30,518 nt of DNA from assembly GCA_937974825.1 (NCBI GenBank), contig CALJVD010000084.1:1-30518 (forward strand). Reading direction: 5' to 3'. Origin of the DNA: an uncultured Oceanospirillaceae bacterium (GTDB lineage Bacteria; Pseudomonadota; Gammaproteobacteria; Pseudomonadales; Oceanobacteraceae). Position 1 is the first letter of the stretch; each line of letters opens with the position of its first letter. Below, one piece after another: positions 24,038 through 30,518 of the stretch. The notes under the pieces are model-generated. The model ran no database searches and was not told the origin of the DNA. It saw nothing but the letters and a program-made list of their open reading frames with translations. The position numbers were made by a program, and so were the translations under genes.

Positions 24038-24090
24038 TACGAACCAAACAAACCAATATTCTAACAACACAAAAAAATTAGAGAGATTGC

Positions 24091-26628
24091 ATGAAATCTT
24101 TATCCACTAGAGCCTTTGTATACGGCTTATTAATTTTAATAGGCGCTGTGTTTGCCACGCCTAGTTTTTTACCAGACTCGGTCACCGAAAAGCTGCCGAG
24201 CTGGTATGCAAAACAACAAATTTCTTTAGGTCTAGACTTACGCGGTGGTTCGCAACTGTTATTAGCCATCGATGAAAAAGCCCTATTAACGCAAGACAGC
24301 CAGCGAATGGCCGACGATTTCAGTAAGGTATTGCGTTCAGAGCGTCTTGCCCATGGTCGTATCCGAGTAACAGACCGCAGTGTTGCTATTCCTTTGCGTG
24401 ACGAAGCTCGTGCTCAGTCTGCTGCTAAAGTACTAGAACCACTGCTCAGCTCAGATACCAGTCTGTTGAAACAGTACAGCATCGAAGTACAGGGCAAAGA
24501 AGTTAAAATTGAATCCAGCGTAGGACATCGTCAAGCGCTGTTAGATGATGCGATTGAGCGCAGTCTTGAAGTTGTACGTCGTCGTCTGGACGAAACCGGT
24601 TTGGTTGAACCCAGCATTATGCGTCAAGGCAGCGACAGTATTTTAGTGCAAATGCCTGGTGTTGAAGATCCAAGCAGCATCCGTGAATTATTAGGTACAA
24701 CCGCTCAAATGAGCTTCCACTGGGTAGCTGATAGCCGTTCTGAAGGCGGTCGTATTCAAGTAGAAATGCTAAATCGTGACCCTGATGCACCTGTGCAGCA
24801 AATGACTCTAGAGCGCGAACTTGCCATGAAAGGCGAGCATATTCGCGATGCTCAAATGGGCTTTAACCAAGAAAGCAGTGAACCGGTTGTTAACTTCCGT
24901 TTAGACCGCTCTGGCGCCAAAATATTTGCTGAGCTAACTCGTGCTAACGTTGGTCGTGCTCTGGCCATTGTTCTAGATGATAAAATTGTCACCGCGCCAG
25001 TCATTCGTTCTGTTATTGCTGGTGGTCAAGGTGAAATCAGTGGTGCTTTCACTACGCAAGAAGCCTCGCAGGTTGCTTTGCTACTACGTTCTGGTGCATT
25101 GCCAGCACCGTTGGCTGTTGTTGAAGAACGTACCATTGGTCCTGACTTAGGTTCAGATGCCATCGAGATGGGGCTAAGTACCGGTATTTTAGGCTTTGGC
25201 TTAGTGGTTCTGTTTATTATTATTACTTATGGCCGTTGGGGTTTTGTTGCTAGCTTAGCGTTGTTTATTAACCTAGTGATTACCTTCGGTGTGCTTAGCA
25301 TTCTTGGTGCGACACTAACGTTGCCTGGTATTGCAGGTTTGATTCTAAGTGTGGGTATGGCTGTTGACGCTAATATTCTGATTAACGAACGAATACGGGA
25401 AGAAAGCCGCAATGGACGATCCCCGAAAACAGCACTTAGCTTAGGGTTTGATAACGCTTACCGTACTATTGTTGACGCCAACGTCACGACTCTTGTGGCT
25501 GTTAGCTTACTCTTTATGTTTGGTACTGGCCCCGTTCGTGGCTTTGCCGTCACAATCGCTATTGGCTTAATGACCTCTATGTTTACTGCCGTTGCAGTAA
25601 CTCGCTTAATTATGGAGTGGAGACTGAAGCGTAAGCCTCGTGCGTTTAAAGATTTACCCTTGCACCGCTTTATTCAAGGTTTTACTAACGAACCGCTAAA
25701 TATTCTAAAAGGCAGAGTAGCCGGTTTAACCACTTCAGCAGTGCTTTCAGTGGGCTCTATCGTGTTGTTGTTCACCATGGGCTTGAACTACGGTATCGAC
25801 TTTGAAGGCGGTACTATTCTAGAAGCGCATATTCCGAACACTCAAACAGAAGATGTTCGCCATCACTTGCAAGACAATGGGCTTGATAACGTTAGCTTGC
25901 AAGAACTTGGTCAGCCTGGCCAGTATTTATTACGCTTCTCTATGGCAAAAGAACTACCACCAGAAGCGGCCAATGAATATGCCAATGAAGTAAAAGAGAA
26001 GCTAACAGTGGTGTGGCCAGACGCTAAGTTCCCACGTACAGAAATGGTAGGCTCTAAAGTAAGTGGTGAGTTTGCTGACTTAACCATTCTAGCCATGCTA
26101 TTAGCCGGTTTAGGTATGTTGCTGTACTTATGGATGCGTTTTGAGTCGCACTTTGCTTTAGCAGCGACTATTACCATTATGTTGGACCTAACCAAAACCA
26201 TTGGCTTCTTTGCCTTGGCAGGTGTTGAGTTTAACCTAACCGCAGTAGCAACCTTGTTAGCCTTAATGGGTTATTCGGTAAACGACAAAGTAGTTGTATT
26301 TGACCGTGTGCGTGAATTGTTGCGCCAAGAGCCAGAAATGAGCTTCTATGATGTACTTAACAGTAGTGTGACCTCAACCATTACACGTACCGTATTTACC
26401 TCTGGCTCTACCATTTTGGCTCTTGTGCCTATGGTTGTAGCAGGCGGTGCTGCGGTGGCAAGCTTTGCACCGCCAATGTTGTTCGGTGTTGTTGTTGGAA
26501 CAAGCTCGTCGTTATTTGTGGCTGCGCCTATTCTGTACTATTTAGGTATGCGTCGTCAGAGCAAAGGCTTGCCTCAATTACGTAAGAGCAAAGAAGAGTT
26601 GCAAGAAGAATTAGATCAAATGCCATAA
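24091..26628 (+). CDS. secDF: Fused protein-export protein SecDF
   Basis: SecD and SecF use the proton gradient to help the Sec translocon release exported proteins. Here both are in one 845-aa chain. The SecD half (about 1-520) has LGLDLRGGSQLLLAID, the periplasmic P1 domain, and AVDANILINERIREE in the membrane part. The SecF half (about 550-845) has GLNYGIDFEGGT and GYSVNDKVVVFDRVRE. Most gammaproteobacteria have separate secD and secF beside yajC; no yajC is here. The genome may have a second canonical pair. AGAGAG precedes the ATG by a few bases, and a terminator follows. Confidence 0.92.
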   Translation: MKSLSTRAFVYGLLILIGAVFATPSFLPDSVTEKLPSWYAKQQISLGLDLRGGSQLLLAIDEKALLTQDSQRMADDFSKVLRSERLAHGRIRVTDRSVAIPLRDEARAQSAAKVLEPLLSSDTSLLKQYSIEVQGKEVKIESSVGHRQALLDDAIERSLEVVRRRLDETGLVEPSIMRQGSDSILVQMPGVEDPSSIRELLGTTAQMSFHWVADSRSEGGRIQVEMLNRDPDAPVQQMTLERELAMKGEHIRDAQMGFNQESSEPVVNFRLDRSGAKIFAELTRANVGRALAIVLDDKIVTAPVIRSVIAGGQGEISGAFTTQEASQVALLLRSGALPAPLAVVEERTIGPDLGSDAIEMGLSTGILGFGLVVLFIIITYGRWGFVASLALFINLVITFGVLSILGATLTLPGIAGLILSVGMAVDANILINERIREESRNGRSPKTALSLGFDNAYRTIVDANVTTLVAVSLLFMFGTGPVRGFAVTIAIGLMTSMFTAVAVTRLIMEWRLKRKPRAFKDLPLHRFIQGFTNEPLNILKGRVAGLTTSAVLSVGSIVLLFTMGLNYGIDFEGGTILEAHIPNTQTEDVRHHLQDNGLDNVSLQELGQPGQYLLRFSMAKELPPEAANEYANEVKEKLTVVWPDAKFPRTEMVGSKVSGEFADLTILAMLLAGLGMLLYLWMRFESHFALAATITIMLDLTKTIGFFALAGVEFNLTAVATLLALMGYSVNDKVVVFDRVRELLRQEPEMSFYDVLNSSVTSTITRTVFTSGSTILALVPMVVAGGAAVASFAPPMLFGVVVGTSSSLFVAAPILYYLGMRRQSKGLPQLRKSKEELQEELDQMP

Positions 26629-26671
26629 AGCTTAGTGATCATTCTGATAAGACAAAACACTGTCTTGACTT

Positions 26672-26695
26672 AAAAGCGGCTACGGCCGCTTTTTT
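26672..26695 (+). terminator. Intrinsic terminator after secDF
   Basis: AAAAGCGGC, loop TACG, GCCGCTTTTTT, about 45 bases after the secDF stop. The stem is identical to that of the deaD terminator; only one loop base differs. Confidence 0.9.
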
Positions 26696-26782
26696 AATGT
26701 CTAAAGAATGATGAATAAGAAGAGACAGTGACGTAAAAAAGACTACACTTAACGTAAATCAGAATAAATCATAGGAACCGAC

Positions 26783-27034
26783 ATGACCGATAAGTTATTA
26801 CAAAAACAGTTAAGAGAATTACGACAAACGCTAGACACTAACCCTCAGTTAGACGATGAGAGCATTAAACTGTTGCAGCAGATTGCAGAAGATATTGAAG
26901 ACTTAGAGGTGGAAAACGGTCCTGACTTTACTGAAATGGTTCAAGAGCATGCCGTTAACTTCGAGCAAGAACACCCAACACTGGCTGCGGTATTAAGACA
27001 GATTGTTGAAACCTTAGGGAAAATAGGCGTTTGA
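26783..27034 (+). CDS. DUF4404 family protein
   Basis: The 83-aa, strongly acidic and helical protein has LRELRQTLDTNPQLDD near the start and NFEQEHPTLAAVLRQIVETL near the end, the pattern of DUF4404 proteins. It is predicted cytoplasmic, probably a helical bundle or coiled coil. No biochemical role is known to me. AGGAA lies nine bases before the ATG. It lies between the secDF terminator and the FNR-controlled small gene, with no evident functional link. Confidence 0.88.
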   Translation: MTDKLLQKQLRELRQTLDTNPQLDDESIKLLQQIAEDIEDLEVENGPDFTEMVQEHAVNFEQEHPTLAAVLRQIVETLGKIGV

Positions 27035-27096
27035 AGCAAAACCATAAAGAGTGAAGCTCTATTTTATGACACTGAGTATAGGCAACTACCACCTTC

Positions 27097-27110
27097 TTGA
27101 TATGGATCAA
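27097..27110 (+). promoter_or_regulatory. FNR/Anr box and promoter of the CcoM-like gene
   Basis: TTGATATGGATCAA is a perfect match to the FNR/Anr consensus TTGAT-N4-ATCAA. Its centre (27103.5) lies about 41 bases before a start near 27145, which would be set by a -10-like TAAAGT at 27132-27137. That is the classical class-II activation position. The downstream small gene begins at 27196, giving a leader of about 50 nt. Confidence 0.85.
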
Positions 27111-27195
27111 GTACTGCAAAAATCATATTGATAAAGTGTTGTTAAGTAAAAGATTAACAGCCGTTTAGGCGCTTAGACTGATAGAGGTACAGCTT

Positions 27196-27321
27196 ATGTT
27201 TATGGATGAAGTTGTCATTGCCGGAGTTTTAATCGTTGGTTTATGTATTGTGTTTATGGGCGGTTTTGTTTTAGCCATCAAACACGATATTAAAAAACGC
27301 GGTTCAGGCCAAGCTGACTAA
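27196..27321 (+). CDS. ccoM: CcoM-like small subunit of cbb3 cytochrome oxidase
   Basis: This 41-aa single-helix membrane protein begins MFMDEVVIAGVLIVGL and has a cytoplasmic, basic tail (KHDIKKRG). From memory, CcoM of the Pseudomonas stutzeri cbb3 oxidase is a 36-37 aa single-helix subunit with a closely similar start (MF-x-D-x-VV-x-AGV and later F-x-x-GF). The match plus the FNR/Anr box upstream fits a micro-aerobic respiratory role: stabilising the cbb3-type terminal oxidase. AGAGGT seven bases upstream supports the start. No cbb3 genes lie here; in Pseudomonas too ccoM is outside the cco operon, as I recall. An unrelated small membrane protein is the alternative. Confidence 0.68.
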   Translation: MFMDEVVIAGVLIVGLCIVFMGGFVLAIKHDIKKRGSGQAD

Positions 27322-27346
27322 TAACGTTAGCTCACACTAACGAGTA

Positions 27347-27370
27347 AGCGCAGATAAGTTAGTCTGCGCT
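27347..27370. terminator. Hairpin across the 3' end of cca
   Basis: AGCGCAGA (27347-27354) and TCTGCGCT (27363-27370) form a perfect 8-bp stem spanning the cca stop codon. A second stem, CGTTAG/CTAACG (27325-27330, 27337-27342), lies just beside it. They separate two convergent genes but lack T-tracts. Confidence 0.4.
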
Positions 27371-28594
27371 ACGATTCCCCTTTAACTCCTGCTCTAAATA
27401 GAGCGTTCTTTCCTCATTGAGCGCTTTGCGAATTGCCGCACCTGCAAAGCCTTTCGCCATAATGTCTTTTGCCGTAATGCTTTGTGCTAATTTAAGCGCA
27501 TTACGCATATAGTCGGCTTGTGGGTATGCTGTATCTTCAAACCCAGTTCGACCGCGAGCGTCGGCGGTACATACCTGTAAAAATTCTTCAAAACGTTCAG
27601 GCTTACGCCACACATCTAAGCGATCAAACAATCTCATAATAGTACTGCTTCTAAGCTCAAATGCTCTGTGTACGTGCGTGTGAAACTCTGAGCTAAATGC
27701 AGCTAACTCGGCACAGTCATTGGGTACTTTTAAACGTTTATGCAATGCTTTTAATGGGGCTAACCCACGTTTTTCATGACCGATATGACGGGGCAGCACA
27801 TTAGCTGGTGTTAACGCTTTGCCTAAGTCATGAGTAAGGGCTGCCCAGCGTACTGTAAGCGAGCCTTGTGCTTTATGGGCTGCTTCTAAACTCATCAAGG
27901 CATGAATGCCGCAGTCAATTTCCGGGTGATATTCGGGGCGTTGTGGTACGCCAAACAGAGCATCCAGTTCTTTGAACCATACTTTTAACGCACCGCAATC
28001 ACGTAACACTTGAAAGTAAGTAGTCGGGCTGTTTTCCATGAGTGCCCGGCGTGTTTCTGTCCACACACGTTCTGCTACTAAGTGCTCAAGCTCACCGTCT
28101 TCAACCATTTGCTGCATCAATGACATAGTTTCTGGAGCTATAGTAAAACCCAATGGCTCGAAACGCGCAGCAAAGCGGGCGACACGTAACACTCGTAATG
28201 GGTCTTCACTGAAAGCAGGCGATACATGACGTAAAACCTTATTTTCAATGTCGGCTTGGCCGCCGTAGGGGTCGACTAGCTCGCCATTTTCATCTTGAGC
28301 CATGGCATTAATGGTTAAATCACGGCGCAGTAAATCTTCTTCTAACGTTACGTCAGGGCTGAACTGACACTCAAATCCTTGATAACCAGAGCCAGATTTT
28401 CGCTCAGTCCGTGCCAGTGCGTATTCTTCTTTAGTTTTAGGGTGCAGGAATACAGGGAAATCTGCACCTACTTGCTCATAGCCAAAAGACAGCATTTGTT
28501 TAGGCGTAGTACCAACCACTACCCAGTCACGGTCTGTGAAAGAAATATTTAACAAGGAGTCGCGGACAGCGCCGCCAACAAGATAGATTTTCAT
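27359..28594 (-). CDS. cca: CCA-adding tRNA nucleotidyltransferase (Cca)
   Basis: This enzyme builds and repairs the CCA end of tRNAs without a template. The 411-aa protein has the N-terminal class-II nucleotidyltransferase core YLVGGAVRDSLL, catalytic Asp21 and Asp23 in TDRDWVVVG, RRDLTINAMA, and the EDPLRVLR/RFAARF region. It also has a C-terminal HD domain with HALMSLEAAH and THDLGKA, as in the multifunctional enzymes of E. coli type that also hydrolyse 2',3'-cyclic phosphates. It is a paralogue of pcnB in the same window but lacks the basic C-terminal tail. It is convergent with the CcoM-like gene. Confidence 0.96.
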   Translation of the reverse strand: MKIYLVGGAVRDSLLNISFTDRDWVVVGTTPKQMLSFGYEQVGADFPVFLHPKTKEEYALARTERKSGSGYQGFECQFSPDVTLEEDLLRRDLTINAMAQDENGELVDPYGGQADIENKVLRHVSPAFSEDPLRVLRVARFAARFEPLGFTIAPETMSLMQQMVEDGELEHLVAERVWTETRRALMENSPTTYFQVLRDCGALKVWFKELDALFGVPQRPEYHPEIDCGIHALMSLEAAHKAQGSLTVRWAALTHDLGKALTPANVLPRHIGHEKRGLAPLKALHKRLKVPNDCAELAAFSSEFHTHVHRAFELRSSTIMRLFDRLDVWRKPERFEEFLQVCTADARGRTGFEDTAYPQADYMRNALKLAQSITAKDIMAKGFAGAAIRKALNEERTLYLEQELKGNRSAD

Positions 28595-28630
28595 AACAAT
28601 TAAGGCTTAGCTAAAAACCTTAGTGTAGCT

Positions 28631-28673
28631 TAGCCGCAGCCAAGCATACAGCGGCTATGCAGTATGCTTGGCT
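28631..28673. repeat. Interleaved inverted repeats between cca and the TraF-like gene
   Basis: Two perfect inverted repeats interlock: TAGCCGC (28631-28637) with GCGGCTA (28651-28657), and AGCCAAGCATAC (28638-28649) with GTATGCTTGGCT (28662-28673). In RNA these give either two mutually exclusive hairpins or an H-type pseudoknot. They lie just beyond the stop codon of the TraF-like gene, so they may act as its terminator or as mRNA 3' protection. No T-tract directly follows the long stem. Confidence 0.6.
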
Positions 28674-28695
28674 AGGAAAAGTTAACCGAAGGGCT

Positions 28696-30291
28696 TTAGA
28701 AGTAGAAGCCAAGGTCCATTACGGCACCTGCTTCACGCAGGTAGTCGCTTGGATTAGCCATAGCAGCAACGTCTATATGTACGCCAAATGGTGACAAGCC
28801 AAAACCTGCAGTAACAACATCAGTGCCACCAGATACTAAGTTAGCACGGTAGCCAGCACGTAGCTGCAAGGTGCGGAACACATCCAACTCCACACCCAAA
28901 GAGGCATATTGAGTTTCAGCCTCATAAGCAACGGCCTTGTTTTTTATTAGGTCTAAGTCAAAAGCAGCGTTAAACCACTTGCTGTGGTAAGCAATACCAC
29001 CGCGTACTTGTGGGTTGAGGTTTACCTTGCCGCCATCAAGCTTATAAGACGTACCGTTAGGTATGCCGTTGTCATCTTTTGGGGTCACTATGGTGTCTGC
29101 GTACTTATAGCTGCCGCCGAGTATGTTTTTAACCACCGCACCGGCCATCCAGTTGTTGTTAGCACCAAAGCGATAAGACGCACCAATGTCTAAGTTAAAG
29201 TCGGTATAGTCTTTTTGATATTCTTTTACATCGTCGGTTTCAATATCCTCAAAACCATCGACTTCATCACCGTAGTGGAAGGTAGAGATTTTTTGAATTT
29301 TAGGGGTAACACCAATAGCGACTGCGTGGCCGCCAAAGTCGAATTCACGTGCAAAAGAAACACCAACATCGACTATGGCTACGGCAACTAATTCTACGGT
29401 GGATTCAAGATCCGGTTCTGCTTTAAGGTCACCGCCTATAAAGATCCCGTCACCATCGGTATAGTTTTTCAAATTAGTTACTTTGTTTTGTGCAGAAGCA
29501 ATTTTATCAGCTTCAGCCTGTATTTCAGCTGGAGTAGATGCGTTTTCGTTCAAGTCAGCAATTGCGCCGCTTATATCTTGTGCTATTGCTACATAACCAC
29601 GTGCCGCTGGAGCGTAAGAGTTAAGTAAATTAATGTCGTTGTCAGAAAAGTTTACACGCGCTGAAATGTTGGCTGTGCCTGATAATGAAACAGCAGCAGA
29701 AAACTTCTTACTAGGAATAGCTAAGGTGGTACCTAAACCAACTTTAGCGGCCAATGGGTTACCAGATATAGATTGCAAAGAATCGGTTAAGTCTTTAGTA
29801 GCAGATTGAACGTTGATTAAGCTAAGGTCGACAGCTTCAGCATTGGTTTTAAAACCATCATTAGCGCTTTTTATATTAGTGATGGAAACTTGAGCATTGT
29901 TTGGATCAAAGCCATTAATAGAGCTCTCCAAACTGGTTAGAGATACTTGTAAGTCATTAATACGATCTTCTAAACCAGTACCTGTCATTTGAACTGCGTC
30001 TTCAAAACGAGGGAAAATATAGTCAGCAATGTCTTGTGCGGTATCGACCATTTCTTTTTCATCAGCTACTGACACACCTACTTGCGGCAGTAAAATAGCA
30101 AAACCGTCTTTACCAAACTCTTGCGCTAGCATGGAAGGGTTATACGCAGGAGCGTGAGCGCGCATGGCACTGGCCACACCGGTATTACCCATGGCCAAGC
30201 CACGAGCATCCATTGGTTGATAAGGTGCAGCCGTGGCTGCTGGTATGGTTAGAGCCGCCACCGCAGTGGCTAGTACTGTGCGTTTTAACAT
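28696..30291 (-). CDS. TraF-like outer-membrane protein (conjugal transfer TraF_2 family)
   Basis: The 531-aa protein has a signal peptide (MLKRTVLATAVAALTIPAATA, cleavage before APYQ) and then MDARGLAMGNTGVASA, a start typical of exported proteins annotated 'conjugal transfer protein TraF' in marine gammaproteobacteria. A coiled-coil-like middle (residues about 80-180) is followed by beta-rich repeats ending in an aromatic residue (VMDLGFYF), the hallmark of an outer-membrane beta-barrel. No other conjugation gene is nearby, so a role in conjugation is unlikely; it may be a FadL-like channel or surface protein. The ATG at 30291 has AGGAG seven bases upstream. A TATAAT on the minus strand (30368-30363) may be its -10 element. 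Confidence 0.8.
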   Translation of the reverse strand: MLKRTVLATAVAALTIPAATAAPYQPMDARGLAMGNTGVASAMRAHAPAYNPSMLAQEFGKDGFAILLPQVGVSVADEKEMVDTAQDIADYIFPRFEDAVQMTGTGLEDRINDLQVSLTSLESSINGFDPNNAQVSITNIKSANDGFKTNAEAVDLSLINVQSATKDLTDSLQSISGNPLAAKVGLGTTLAIPSKKFSAAVSLSGTANISARVNFSDNDINLLNSYAPAARGYVAIAQDISGAIADLNENASTPAEIQAEADKIASAQNKVTNLKNYTDGDGIFIGGDLKAEPDLESTVELVAVAIVDVGVSFAREFDFGGHAVAIGVTPKIQKISTFHYGDEVDGFEDIETDDVKEYQKDYTDFNLDIGASYRFGANNNWMAGAVVKNILGGSYKYADTIVTPKDDNGIPNGTSYKLDGGKVNLNPQVRGGIAYHSKWFNAAFDLDLIKNKAVAYEAETQYASLGVELDVFRTLQLRAGYRANLVSGGTDVVTAGFGLSPFGVHIDVAAMANPSDYLREAGAVMDLGFYF

Positions 30292-30409
30292 AATGTTTCT
30301 CCTGCTGGGGGCTGCCAAAAACTTATTGAACTAATTATAACTAAGAATAGTCAAAGCGCGCCATTATACTCAAAAATGAAACTGTCTTTCCTACAAAAAA
30401 CTAATTTTT

Positions 30410-30415
30410 TATAAT
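30410..30415 (+). promoter_or_regulatory. Possible -10 element for the gene at the right edge
   Basis: TATAAT at 30410-30415 on the plus strand lies about 67 bases before the ATG at 30482. The -35 region is weak, so this is a tentative assignment. Confidence 0.35.
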
Positions 30416-30481
30416 AAACCTAAATATTCCTGAGTTGAGGCCGACAAGGTAACTAACGTAGTGCTTAGTCGGAGAACGCTC

Positions 30482-30518
30482 ATGTCTTTAAGTTTTATTA
30501 AAACCCCAGTTGGACTTT
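30482..30518 (+). CDS. Start of a gene cut by the window edge (possibly Ogt-like)
   Basis: An ATG at 30482 with GGAG seven bases upstream opens MSLSFIKTPVGL before the window ends. The KTPVG pattern at this position resembles the N-terminus of O6-methylguanine-DNA methyltransferases (Ogt), but twelve residues are too few to be sure. Confidence 0.4.
   Translation, partial: MSLSFIKTPVGL

Overview
The window comes from a gammaproteobacterium of moderate GC content (my estimate is mid-forties percent), most likely a marine member of the Oceanospirillales/Pseudomonadales assemblage. The main evidence is gene order. From memory, Pseudomonas aeruginosa PA4722-PA4731 runs aminotransferase, dksA, gluQ, cbrA, cbrB, crcZ, pcnB, folK, panB, panC, panD. 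The same genes occur here in nearly the same order and orientation, with about 5.7 kb of other genes inserted between gluQ and cbrA.

Layout. Positions 1-4520 (minus strand): the 5' part of an FMN-dependent alpha-hydroxy-acid oxidase, then pantothenate synthesis (panD, panC, panB), folate synthesis (folK) and poly(A) polymerase (pcnB). Positions 4603-5063: a non-coding interval read here as a CrcZ-type small RNA gene on the minus strand. It has a sigma-54 promoter, an upstream array of GTAACA/TGTTAC half-sites, five A-rich Hfq/Crc-type (CA) motifs and a terminator. Positions 5064-9548: the two-component system cbrA-cbrB, preceded by an overlapping 58-aa membrane-protein gene. Positions 9623-15267: a small GNAT protein, a class-I glutamine amidotransferase, a DUF3820 protein, the cold-shock RNA helicase deaD and a UvrD-like helicase. 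Positions 15280-18360: gluQ, dksA, a class-I aminotransferase and a Rieske protein. Positions 18400-20120: a FecCD-type ABC permease and its ATPase. Positions 20155-23604: a cyclic-nucleotide-binding-fold protein and DNA polymerase II. Positions 23675-26628: an unrecognised exported protein and a fused SecD-SecF. Positions 26783-28594: a DUF4404 protein, an orphan 41-aa membrane protein resembling the cbb3-oxidase subunit CcoM behind a perfect FNR/Anr box, and the CCA-adding enzyme. Positions 28696-30518: a TraF-like outer-membrane protein and the first codons of another gene.

How it works together: the most interesting unit is cbrX-like/cbrA/cbrB/CrcZ. CbrA is a histidine kinase carrying a sodium:solute-symporter domain. 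CbrB is a sigma-54 activator with an intact GAFTGA loop. The adjacent RNA gene has exactly the promoter class such an activator needs, and its product looks like an Hfq/Crc decoy. This would be a complete carbon-catabolite-repression relief circuit outside the genus where CrcZ is best known. The second notable item is the FNR-controlled CcoM-like gene. The remaining genes are mostly housekeeping.
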